A DNA stretch of 5,460 bases, from positions 1-5,460 of the forward strand of contig DAOVZP010000140.1 of the NCBI GenBank assembly GCA_030635045.1, read 5' to 3'. Under the pieces are notes generated by a model, which saw only the letters and a program-made list of their open reading frames with translations, made no database searches and was not told where the DNA came from. Each line of letters begins with the position of its first letter. Position 1 is the first letter of the stretch. The stretch is from Bacteroidota bacterium (GTDB lineage Bacteria > Bacteroidota > Bacteroidia > Bacteroidales > B18-G4). Below, in pieces: positions 1 to 5,460 of this stretch. Both the position numbers and the translations under genes were made by a program.

Positions 1-732
1 CCAAGCGTTGATTTCGAAGCAGATGCCACTCTGAGCTGTGCAGGCTACGAGGTGCAATTTACCGATCTCTCTTCTGAAAACCCAAGCAATTGGTTGTGGA
101 CCTTCCCGGGTGGAACACCTGAAACCTCAACGGAACAAAATCCGATTGTTATGTATGAAAATGAAGGAGTTTACGATGTAAGCCTTGAAGCTACAAATAT
201 TATGGGCAGTGGCGATCTTGAGAAAACCAACTACATGGAAATCGAGTTCACCCCTGAACAGCCGTCTATCAGCTTGTCTAACTTTACCCTCCAATCCAGT
301 GCCGGGGAAGGTAACCAATGGTACCGTAATGATGACATCATTTCCGGGGCAACCGGACAAAGCTATACACCAATACACAATGGCACCTATACACTAAACG
401 TAACCCAGGGGAATTGCACTTCAGTTTATTCAAATGGTTACGATGTCATCTGGGTTGGGATCGAGGAAGCGTATGCCAGTCAGGCTGTTAAGGTTTATCC
501 AACACCAAACCAGGGCAGATTCACACTTGAGATCAACACGCAAAGCCCTGACGTTCTCACTATGAAAGTATATGACGCGATGAAATCCGTAGTTTACCTT
601 GAAGACAATATCCGGGTCAACGGCCCATTTAAAAATCAGGTCGATCTCGGACAGCTTCCAAATGGGATTTATTTCATGGTACTGGAAGGCGATACGGAAC
701 GTTACTTCCACAAGCTTGTGATCCGGAAGTAA
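1..732 (+). CDS. C-terminal part of a T9SS-secreted PKD/Ig-domain surface protein (5' truncated)
   Basis: The reading frame is open from the first base, so the gene starts upstream; 243 residues are visible, ending at TAA 730-732. Visible residues ~5-83 form a PKD domain: WTFPGG at 33-38, then STEQNP at 43-48 and the strand GVYDVSLEATN at 56-66 match the usual PKD pattern, in the FPGG variant often found beside catalytic domains in secreted Bacteroidota hydrolases. Residues ~86-150 look like a short Ig-like module (QWYRND at 106-111, GTYTLNV at 128-134). Residues ~163-243 are a T9SS type A sorting domain with YPTPNQG at 166-172 and the late strand NGIYFMVLEG. Established for the family: this domain directs export through the outer membrane and is usually removed, with the protein released or anchored to the surface. 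The enzymatic or binding part lies upstream and cannot be named; a protease or glycosidase is possible, but this is only inference. A terminator follows 25 bases after the stop. Confidence 0.93.
   Translation, partial: PSVDFEADATLSCAGYEVQFTDLSSENPSNWLWTFPGGTPETSTEQNPIVMYENEGVYDVSLEATNIMGSGDLEKTNYMEIEFTPEQPSISLSNFTLQSSAGEGNQWYRNDDIISGATGQSYTPIHNGTYTLNVTQGNCTSVYSNGYDVIWVGIEEAYASQAVKVYPTPNQGRFTLEINTQSPDVLTMKVYDAMKSVVYLEDNIRVNGPFKNQVDLGQLPNGIYFMVLEGDTERYFHKLVIRK
487..729 (+). other. T9SS type A C-terminal sorting domain of the upstream gene
   Basis: About 81 residues. It opens with VYPTPNQGRFTLEI, where the common form is YPNPxxG, so the first Asn is replaced by Thr. It ends with a basic RK tail. 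It aligns by eye along its whole length with the sorting domain of the middle gene (YPxPNxGxFTLE, TQ, VY, VY, EN, NG, GxY), so both belong to the same subtype and probably use the same secretion machine. Confidence 0.88.
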
Positions 733-757
733 GCAATTTGCAACAATAATATTATTG

Positions 758-789
758 AACCCATCCCGCAAACGCAGGATGGGTTTTTT
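758..789 (+). terminator. Rho-independent terminator of the upstream gene
   Basis: The arm AACCCATCC (758-766) is perfectly complementary to GGATGGGTT (777-785), giving a 9-bp stem. The 10-base loop could add two inner pairs (GC 768-769 with GC 774-775). A run of six T (784-789) overlaps the end of the stem. It lies 25 bases after the TAA of the upstream gene and before the next promoter element, so it separates the two transcription units. Confidence 0.9.
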
Positions 790-802
790 GTAAACCTTTT
801 GC

Positions 803-833
803 TTTCCGACAAATAAATCTTTTATTACCTTTG
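803..833 (+). promoter_or_regulatory. Bacteroidota-type promoter for the Asp-box gene
   Basis: TACCTTTG at 826-833 is an exact match to the Bacteroidota -7 consensus TAnnTTTG. A -33 element is weaker: TTTC at 803-806 sits 19 bases upstream, and a better TTTG at 798-801 sits 24 bases upstream, longer than usual. Transcription would start near 838-842 and leave a leader of about 75 bases before the ATG at 917. Its place just after the upstream terminator supports the call. This is a sequence match only; the start site has not been measured. Confidence 0.6.
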
Positions 834-847
834 TTAAACCAACACAA

Positions 848-862
848 GGCATGGTACATGCC
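848..862 (+). repeat. Short inverted repeat in the presumed 5' leader
   Basis: GGCATG (848-853), GTA spacer, CATGCC (857-862): perfect 6-bp arms. It lies 14 bases after the -7 element, so close to the predicted transcript 5' end, where it could be a DNA operator or a small 5' hairpin. It contains the in-frame ATG at 851 that was rejected as the gene start. Function unknown; a chance occurrence is possible. Confidence 0.4.
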
Positions 863-916
863 AGTCTGATAATTATAAATGCAAACTTTAGCTTTTGTTT
901 AACCAAAAATATTCAA

Positions 917-3900
917 ATGAAATCACTTCGACACTTTAGCATCCTGATCCTGATAGTATTTATCTTACCATCAGTCTCTATTGCCCAACAAGTAAAAGAC
1001 CCTCAGCCGGAACAAGCCAACTGGCGAGTCGACAATAACGGTTATTGGAAGATGATGGCAGAGAAGGGCCTCACAACCCTTAATCCCATGGTGGTAGTGC
1101 CAAAGGCGAAATATACAGGATCCGGGATCGAAGCACTCAGTTCAGCTACGCTTGATTCTCCTGATGTGCCGGTAACAACTGAAAACAGCAGCCAGAGTGA
1201 AAATTCAATCTTTGTAAATCCTGCTGATTATCAAAACTTATTGAACTCCAATAATTCCTGTGCCAATCCTTATCCACCCTTTTATGGGGCTAACGATCTT
1301 TATTCATTCGATGGAGGCCTTACGTGGGCTGGGGAGATACAGGGTGCCGGCGTTGCGAATTCCGGAGACCCGGCTGTTGTGATCGGAAACAATGGGTGGT
1401 ATTATGTAAACCATATCATCAGCGGCTCGAGTTACGGGCAGCAAGTTGCTTATTCCACGGATGAGGGAGCCAGCTGGGATGTAGTCGTGATCGACAATGG
1501 GGCTTCAGCCTATGTGCTTGACAAAAACCACTTTTGGATCGATAACAATCTGAACAGCCCTTATGAAAGTAATCTGTATTGCGCATGGACCGATTTTGGT
1601 GGTGCTTTTAATAACGATATCGCATTTTCCTATTCTTCTGATCAGGGTTTGAGCTGGGCAACCAGCGTAAATATCAGCGGTGCGGTGAATGCCGGCAGCC
1701 ATTGCCAGGGCGTTAATATCAATACCGGCCCCAATGGTGAAGTATATGCAGTTTATGCTATTTATGATGCAAAATCAGATGAAAACGCTTTCGGGCTTTC
1801 AAGATCACTGGATGGCGGCGCTACATGGGAGCCGGCCACCAGGATCATCGAAAATGTAAGGGGTATCCGCACATCAAAAACCTCCAAAAATCACCGTGTT
1901 AATTCATTCCCGGTTCTGACAGTGGATAACAGTGATGGCGCCTACGGTGGAAACCTGTATATGGTCTGGGCCAACATCGGAACTCCCGGGGTTAATACAG
2001 GCACCGATATTGATGTATATATGATCCGTTCCTCCGACCAGGGCGATACCTGGAGCGATCCCATAAAGGTGAACCAGGATGCAGCCGGCCTCGGCAAAGA
2101 ACACTACTTTCCATGGATCACTTGTGACCCGACAACCGGCGACCTCAGCGTTGTATTCTATGACGACAGAAATGTGAATGCTAACGAGTGTGAGGTTTTC
2201 TGCGCGAATTCCCTCGATGGCGGAGATACCTGGGAAGATTTTAAAGTGAGTGATGTTTCATTTACACCAACACCCATTCCCGGCCTCGCCGACGGATATA
2301 TGGGCGATTACCTGGGGATCACGGCACGCGACTCATATGTTTATCCCTGCTGGACCGATAACAGAACAGGAACCAGCATGACATATGTATCGCCTTATGT
2401 TATCAATTCCCTCTCAAGGCCATACGACCTTACCGCCGTCCTGAATGAAGAAACCGGCGCCGTTGACCTGGAATGGCAATACGATGCAGCCCCGGGATTT
2501 TTATATTTTATCTTATACAGGGAAGGCATCGAGATTGCCCAGCCAACGCTGACAAATTATACAGACCAACTTCCGGATTATGGCATTTTTCAATATACCC
2601 TTACAGCATTTTATGATCCTGATGGAGAATCTGCACCTGTAGCAGCAAGCGTGCAATGGGGCAACCCACATATTTTTGTCACACCGGATGTGCTTACCCA
2701 AACACTTGCCCCGGATGAAACAGCAGTTCAGTACCTGAGTATTACAAATACAGGGGAACTTGAGCTGCATTATGATATTTCCACATTTATACTCACTGAT
2801 AAAGACAGTAAAGACTATTGTGCCGGCAGTGGTGGTTGTGATGAATACATTGGCCAGGTTGAGTTTGGGGATATCAACAACACTTCCAATTGTGAGGGCT
2901 ATCAGGACTTCACTGATCTGAGCACCAGTATATCGACAGGAGAAACAATTCCTATCACTGTTACCAATGGGAATACCTGGACCGGTGATGTTTGCGGTAT
3001 CTGGATAGACTGGAACCAGAACGAAGATTTCAGTGATGACGATCCTGTTAACGTAATCGGCGGACCTGGCGTATTTACTGCTGACATCACTGCTCCGGAC
3101 AATGCCGTTGGCGGAACGACCAGGATGAGGATCCGCATACAGTATTACGGGACTCCTGAAGCATGTGGCGTCCAAAGTTATGGCGAAGTGGAAGACTACA
3201 GTATTAATGTTATCAGCTGGTTATCCATAGCTCAAAACGCAGGGACCCTGGCCCCGGGAAATACAGATCAAATAGAAGTTACTTTCGATGCTACGGATAT
3301 GGAGCTCGGTGAATATCAAGCTGAATTTGCAATTAGCAGCGATGACCCGGACCTGCCTGAAGTGATCGTTCCGGTGACCATGATCGTGAGTGAATTTGGT
3401 GTGCAGGCAAGTGCCGAACCATCTGCTGTTTGCCTTGGTGAAAGCGTACAACTCGACTGTGAGGTGTTTGGTGGTGGCGGAAGTTATGCCTATACCTGGA
3501 CCTCGGAGCCCCCGGGATTTAATTCAAGCTTGCAGAACCCTACTGTCATACCCCTGGAGAATACGACTTATTTTGTAGAAGCCAGTGATGGAGTAAATAC
3601 AGGCAACAGCCAGGTGGATGTTACGGTATTTGAGCTTCCGCTTGTTTCGATAGGGCCCGACACCAGCATTTGTGAAGGAGAAAATATCACCTTTGATGCC
3701 GGTTCCGGATTTACAACATATGAATGGCAGGACGGCTCAACAACACAAACATTAACTGCTTCAGTGGCAGGCATTTATTGGGTAGAAGTTACCAACGAAT
3801 TCGGTTGCCCTGATCAGGATTCTGTGATCCTTGCAATATTAACGGTACCGGCACAACCCGCCATGCCTGCAGGCCCTGCAATGGTTGATATATACGAGGG

Positions 3901-4399
3901 AAATCTCACAAATTATGCTACAACAGAATTTCCTGATATCCTGAGCTATTCATGGGAACTTGAACCTGCAGCAGCCGGAAATATCCTGAATAACGGATTC
4001 GAAGCAACCGTGGAATGGGATGTGGATTATACCGGCCAGGCACATCTGAGTGTGATGGCCACTAACATATGCGGCGAAAGCACCTGGTCTGACAGTCTGC
4101 AAATTACGGTTGTAAACACCACAGGTATCAGTGATCTTGAGCAAAGCCTCGATCTGGGAATATATCCCAATCCAAATAATGGTGTCTTTACCCTTGAGTT
4201 ATCAACTCAGGAGGAGATGTACATCAACATCTACGTGTATAATGCCAATAATGCCATTGTTTACACATCAGAGAACCTACATCTTAACGGCCGGCATACT
4301 GAGCAGATCAATCTCAGCAACATGGCCAAAGGAATGTACACCCTGACTATTGAAAGCAAGAAAGGAATGCTTAGCAGGCAGGTGGTGGTGAGTGAATAG
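917..4399 (+). CDS. T9SS-secreted Asp-box (BNR/sialidase-like) propeller protein with Fn3-like, GEVED, Ig-like and PKD-like domains
   Basis: A 1160-residue exported protein. The start at 917 was chosen because it gives a textbook signal peptide (K2, R5, hydrophobic core 8-18, cleavage after SIA at 21-23); an in-frame ATG at 851 would only add 22 residues before it. There is no Shine-Dalgarno sequence, as usual in Bacteroidota. Domains in order: propeller entry SENSIFVNP (94-102); six Asp boxes S-x-D-x-G-x-x-W starting at 130, 180, 240, 297, 372 and 432, indicating a six-bladed beta-propeller to ~500; Fn3-like ~502-581; first part of an Ig-like domain 584-625; GEVED domain 634-766; second part of the Ig-like domain 768-824; Ig-like 829-905 and 906-977; PKD-like 978-1067; T9SS type A sorting domain ~1080-1160 (YPNPNNG 1083-1089). 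Proteins with this propeller are often annotated as exo-alpha-sialidases, but I see no FRIP-type arginine motif before the first box, so sialidase activity is unproven; glycan or protein binding at the cell surface is equally plausible. Transcribed alone, probably from the promoter near 830. Confidence 0.93.
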   Translation: MKSLRHFSILILIVFILPSVSIAQQVKDPQPEQANWRVDNNGYWKMMAEKGLTTLNPMVVVPKAKYTGSGIEALSSATLDSPDVPVTTENSSQSENSIFVNPADYQNLLNSNNSCANPYPPFYGANDLYSFDGGLTWAGEIQGAGVANSGDPAVVIGNNGWYYVNHIISGSSYGQQVAYSTDEGASWDVVVIDNGASAYVLDKNHFWIDNNLNSPYESNLYCAWTDFGGAFNNDIAFSYSSDQGLSWATSVNISGAVNAGSHCQGVNINTGPNGEVYAVYAIYDAKSDENAFGLSRSLDGGATWEPATRIIENVRGIRTSKTSKNHRVNSFPVLTVDNSDGAYGGNLYMVWANIGTPGVNTGTDIDVYMIRSSDQGDTWSDPIKVNQDAAGLGKEHYFPWITCDPTTGDLSVVFYDDRNVNANECEVFCANSLDGGDTWEDFKVSDVSFTPTPIPGLADGYMGDYLGITARDSYVYPCWTDNRTGTSMTYVSPYVINSLSRPYDLTAVLNEETGAVDLEWQYDAAPGFLYFILYREGIEIAQPTLTNYTDQLPDYGIFQYTLTAFYDPDGESAPVAASVQWGNPHIFVTPDVLTQTLAPDETAVQYLSITNTGELELHYDISTFILTDKDSKDYCAGSGGCDEYIGQVEFGDINNTSNCEGYQDFTDLSTSISTGETIPITVTNGNTWTGDVCGIWIDWNQNEDFSDDDPVNVIGGPGVFTADITAPDNAVGGTTRMRIRIQYYGTPEACGVQSYGEVEDYSINVISWLSIAQNAGTLAPGNTDQIEVTFDATDMELGEYQAEFAISSDDPDLPEVIVPVTMIVSEFGVQASAEPSAVCLGESVQLDCEVFGGGGSYAYTWTSEPPGFNSSLQNPTVIPLENTTYFVEASDGVNTGNSQVDVTVFELPLVSIGPDTSICEGENITFDAGSGFTTYEWQDGSTTQTLTASVAGIYWVEVTNEFGCPDQDSVILAILTVPAQPAMPAGPAMVDIYEGNLTNYATTEFPDILSYSWELEPAAAGNILNNGFEATVEWDVDYTGQAHLSVMATNICGESTWSDSLQITVVNTTGISDLEQSLDLGIYPNPNNGVFTLELSTQEEMYINIYVYNANNAIVYTSENLHLNGRHTEQINLSNMAKGMYTLTIESKKGMLSRQVVVSE
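1196..2416 (+). other. Six-bladed Asp-box beta-propeller region
   Basis: The six boxes are SFDGGLTW (130-137), STDEGASW (180-187), SSDQGLSW (240-247), SLDGGATW (297-304), SSDQGDTW (372-379) and SLDGGDTW (432-439). Spacings are 50, 60, 57, 75 and 60 residues, the size of one propeller blade. Between the boxes recur strand signatures such as NLYCAWTDF, NLYMVWANI, LSVVFYDDR and YVYPCWTDN. In known families Asp boxes are structural turns on the propeller edge and not the active site. Confidence 0.85.
2816..3214 (+). other. GEVED domain within the Asp-box protein
   Basis: Residues 634-766. The N-terminal YCAGSGGCDEYI (634-645) and the C-terminal signature GEVEDYSINV (756-765) are hallmarks of the GEVED family, as is the central GIWIDWNQNEDF (694-705). 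Five cysteines (635, 641, 659, 693, 750) could form disulfides outside the cell. D698, N700, N702 and D704 follow a D-x-N-x-N-x-D spacing like a calcium-binding loop (inference). The family's role is not established; it occurs in large secreted proteins. Confidence 0.85.
4154..4396 (+). other. T9SS type A C-terminal sorting domain of the Asp-box protein
   Basis: The last ~81 residues: LGIYPNPNNGVFTLEL at the start, then VYNANNAIVYTSENLHLNG and the terminal strands GMYTLTIES and RQVVVSE. The YPNPNNG core is canonical. It predicts outer-membrane translocation by T9SS followed by removal of the domain, with surface attachment or release. Confidence 0.93.
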
Positions 4400-4427
4400 G
4401 GAATAAGGTATAAGGCATAAGGAAAAA
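4400..4427 (+). repeat. Four tandem heptads, consensus GGNAWAA
   Basis: GGAATAA (4400-4406), GGTATAA (4407-4413), GGCATAA (4414-4420) and GGAAAAA (4421-4427) follow the TAG stop (4397-4399) without a gap, and a G-run comes next (4428-4432). Because the period is 7, the TAA triplets at 4404, 4411 and 4418 fall in all three forward frames; the one at 4418 is in frame with the preceding gene and acts as a backup stop. The copies are diverged at the third and fifth base. Function unknown. Confidence 0.75.
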
Positions 4428-4482
4428 GGGGGTTAATTTATGAGAATAAATTGCTTCCGGGCTTATTTATAATTATTCCAAA

Positions 4483-4490
4483 TACATTTG
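4483..4490 (+). promoter_or_regulatory. Promoter -7 element (TACATTTG) for the C25 protease gene
   Basis: TACATTTG is an exact match to the Bacteroidota -7 consensus TAnnTTTG and lies 104 bases before the ATG at 4594. It predicts a start near 4496 and a leader of roughly 98 bases. No good TTTG -33 element lies at the expected spacing; TTG at 4451-4453 is too far (29 bases). The gap 4400-4593 holds no gene. Confidence 0.45.
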
Positions 4491-4524
4491 ATGGCAGCCA
4501 AATCACATGCTTTTGTGTCTGCTT

Positions 4525-4557
4525 AATGGATTGAAAATGATAACTTGCCGATCCATT
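4525..4557 (+). repeat. Weak inverted repeat in the leader of the C25 protease gene
   Basis: AATGGAT (4525-4531) pairs with ATCCATT (4551-4557). A G-U and a G-C pair (4532-4533 with 4549-4550) would extend the RNA stem to 9 bp with a 15-base loop. It has no T-run and lies upstream of the gene, so it is not a terminator. It may be a leader hairpin or chance in AT-rich sequence. Confidence 0.3.
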
Positions 4558-4593
4558 TAATCGATTGACCTAAAGCTGTTAACTTAATCTTTT

Positions 4594-5460
4594 ATGAAAA
4601 GTCTTTCTTTCTTTCTATGCTGTGCACTTCTCAGCCTCTTAACCCTTGGTGGGGAAGTTACCAAAACCTACAATTTCTCTGATTATAAAATTGTTGAAGC
4701 AGGGGATTATCAACTTGTGCAATTCGACGGATGCCTGAATACAGGTTATCCTGGTGCACCATCGCTTCCCTGGTTTGCAGTAAAGCTTTTACTCCCTCCC
4801 GGAGAAAAAGCAGTTTCTTTCACTGTGAACGGTGCAGGCGAAAATCCCATTCCCGGGAATTATACGCTGTACCCGCAACAATCATCAAGGCCCATATCAC
4901 ATGGAGGCTCAGGTTTATTTAAGATCAACGAAGAGATATACATGTCAGATGAGCTTTATCCGGCAGAAGCTTATGGCATCATATCAACGGAATACATGAA
5001 CGGTTACAGCATTGCACTGCTGAATATTTGTCCGCTTCATTATATTCCTTCCACCGGGAAACTGTCTTTTTACGGACAAATGACAGTTACCGTCAAAACA
5101 GAAAAGATAAGGGAATCAGAGGATGCCTTGAAAATGCTGAACAGTACCGGAAGGGTACATGATAAACTTACACGTTTCGTACAAAACCCCAAAATGATTG
5201 GCAACTACCCGCTCATTGGAAACCGGACTGGTGCTTATCAGTTACTTATCATCACCCCTCAAGCATTCGAAGCTGAATTTGAAGAATTAAGGGAAATGTA
5301 CATGTACAGGGGCATTTTATCCGAGGTGATGACCACTGAAGAAATTAGCAGTATCATCTCCGGACAGGATCCTCAGGAGAAGATCCGGAATTACATCATC
5401 CAGGAATACCAGAATAACAGCATAGAATTTGTTTTGCTGGGTGGCGATGTGGAGCATGTC
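4594..5460 (+). CDS. Gingipain-like C25 family secreted cysteine protease (3' truncated)
   Basis: 289 codons are visible and the frame is still open at the window end. The start ATG at 4594 begins a signal peptide: K2, a hydrophobic stretch to about L18, probable cleavage near G19-G20. Residues ~25-190 resemble the C25 propeptide: GYPGAPSLPWFAVKLLLPPG (51-70) is the typical G-x-P-x-LP ... LPPG segment, and GYSIALLNICPLHYIPSTGK is its usual later block. The catalytic domain begins at about Y215 (YQLLIITPQAFEAEFEELRE), followed by the segment MTTEEI and the strand FVLLGGDVEHV (279-289) that comes before the active site in gingipains. The catalytic His and Cys should lie just beyond the window. 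In the family, the enzyme is exported, activated by propeptide removal, and degrades proteins outside the cell. A T9SS sorting domain would be expected at the unseen end. The N-terminus looks like a secreted C25 substrate, not the PorU sortase. Confidence 0.85.
   Translation, partial: MKSLSFFLCCALLSLLTLGGEVTKTYNFSDYKIVEAGDYQLVQFDGCLNTGYPGAPSLPWFAVKLLLPPGEKAVSFTVNGAGENPIPGNYTLYPQQSSRPISHGGSGLFKINEEIYMSDELYPAEAYGIISTEYMNGYSIALLNICPLHYIPSTGKLSFYGQMTVTVKTEKIRESEDALKMLNSTGRVHDKLTRFVQNPKMIGNYPLIGNRTGAYQLLIITPQAFEAEFEELREMYMYRGILSEVMTTEEISSIISGQDPQEKIRNYIIQEYQNNSIEFVLLGGDVEHV

Noticed and set aside
430..906. 158-codon open frame on the minus strand
   Set aside because: It lies antisense to the PKD/sorting-domain gene and runs through the terminator and promoter. 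The translation has no recognisable domain, while the + strand frame is clearly coding.
851..916. In-frame ATG at 851 as the start of the Asp-box gene
   Set aside because: It would place 22 extra residues before a textbook signal peptide that starts at 917, and it lies almost at the predicted transcript 5' end.
2513..3175. 220-codon open frame on the minus strand
   Set aside because: It is antisense to the Fn3-like and GEVED regions, whose + strand translation matches known families. The minus translation is Cys-rich and matches nothing I recognise.
4444..4478. Terminator after the Asp-box gene (GAATAAATT with AATTATTC)
   Set aside because: The stem is AT-only with a bulge, the loop is long and no T-run follows. 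It also lies directly before a promoter-like element.
4559..4583. Small palindromes AATCGATT (4559-4566) and GTTAAC (4578-4583)
   Set aside because: They are short and in AT-rich sequence, so expected by chance.
4594..4653. Lipoprotein signal for the protease because of Cys9-Cys10
   Set aside because: The cysteines sit inside the hydrophobic core and are preceded by FFL, without the small residue before Cys that a lipobox needs.
4594..5460. PorU, the C25-family sortase of T9SS, as identity of the protease
   Set aside because: The N-terminal segment with GYPGAPSLPWF...LLLPPG is typical of secreted C25 proteases with a propeptide, and does not resemble the PorU N-terminus as I know it.
1..5460. 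Mobile element, CRISPR array, RNA gene or defence system
   Set aside because: No transposase, terminal repeats, spaced direct repeats, tRNA-like or rRNA-like sequence was seen. Nearly all of the window is covered by three exported-protein genes.

Overview
The window reads as a piece of a Bacteroidota chromosome (order not resolvable). The grounds are two C-terminal secretion signals of the type IX secretion system (T9SS), a system largely confined to this phylum; two matches to the Bacteroidota -7 promoter consensus TAnnTTTG, each upstream of a gene; no Shine-Dalgarno sequence before either visible start; and PKD/Ig/GEVED-rich secreted proteins typical of environmental members of the phylum. 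All genes lie on the + strand.

Layout. (1) 1-732 is the 3' end of a secreted multidomain protein: PKD domain, short Ig-like module, T9SS type A sorting domain. It is followed by a clear intrinsic terminator (758-789). (2) 733-916 is a regulatory gap with the terminator, a TACCTTTG promoter element and a short inverted repeat in the presumed leader. (3) 917-4399 is one complete gene for a 1160-residue exported protein: signal peptide, six Asp-box repeats forming a predicted six-bladed beta-propeller, an Fn3-like domain, a GEVED domain that appears inserted inside a split Ig-like domain, two Ig-like domains, a PKD-like domain and a T9SS sorting domain. (4) 4400-4593 is a gap with four GGNAWAA heptads directly after the stop codon, a TACATTTG promoter-like element and a weak leader hairpin. 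(5) 4594 to the window end is the first 289 codons of a gingipain-like (peptidase family C25) secreted protease: signal peptide, propeptide and the start of the catalytic domain. It runs off the edge before the catalytic His and Cys.

How the genes fit together. All three look like cell-surface or secreted proteins. The first two carry T9SS sorting signals, and the third belongs to a family commonly secreted that way, although its C-terminus is not visible. Each of the two downstream genes appears to have its own promoter, and the first gene ends at a terminator, so this looks like a row of separately transcribed exported proteins, not an operon. I see no mobile element, CRISPR array, RNA gene or obvious novel defence or metabolic system. 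The most distinctive points are the nested GEVED architecture, the fully Asp-boxed propeller without a recognisable sialidase arginine motif, and the heptad repeat after the middle gene.
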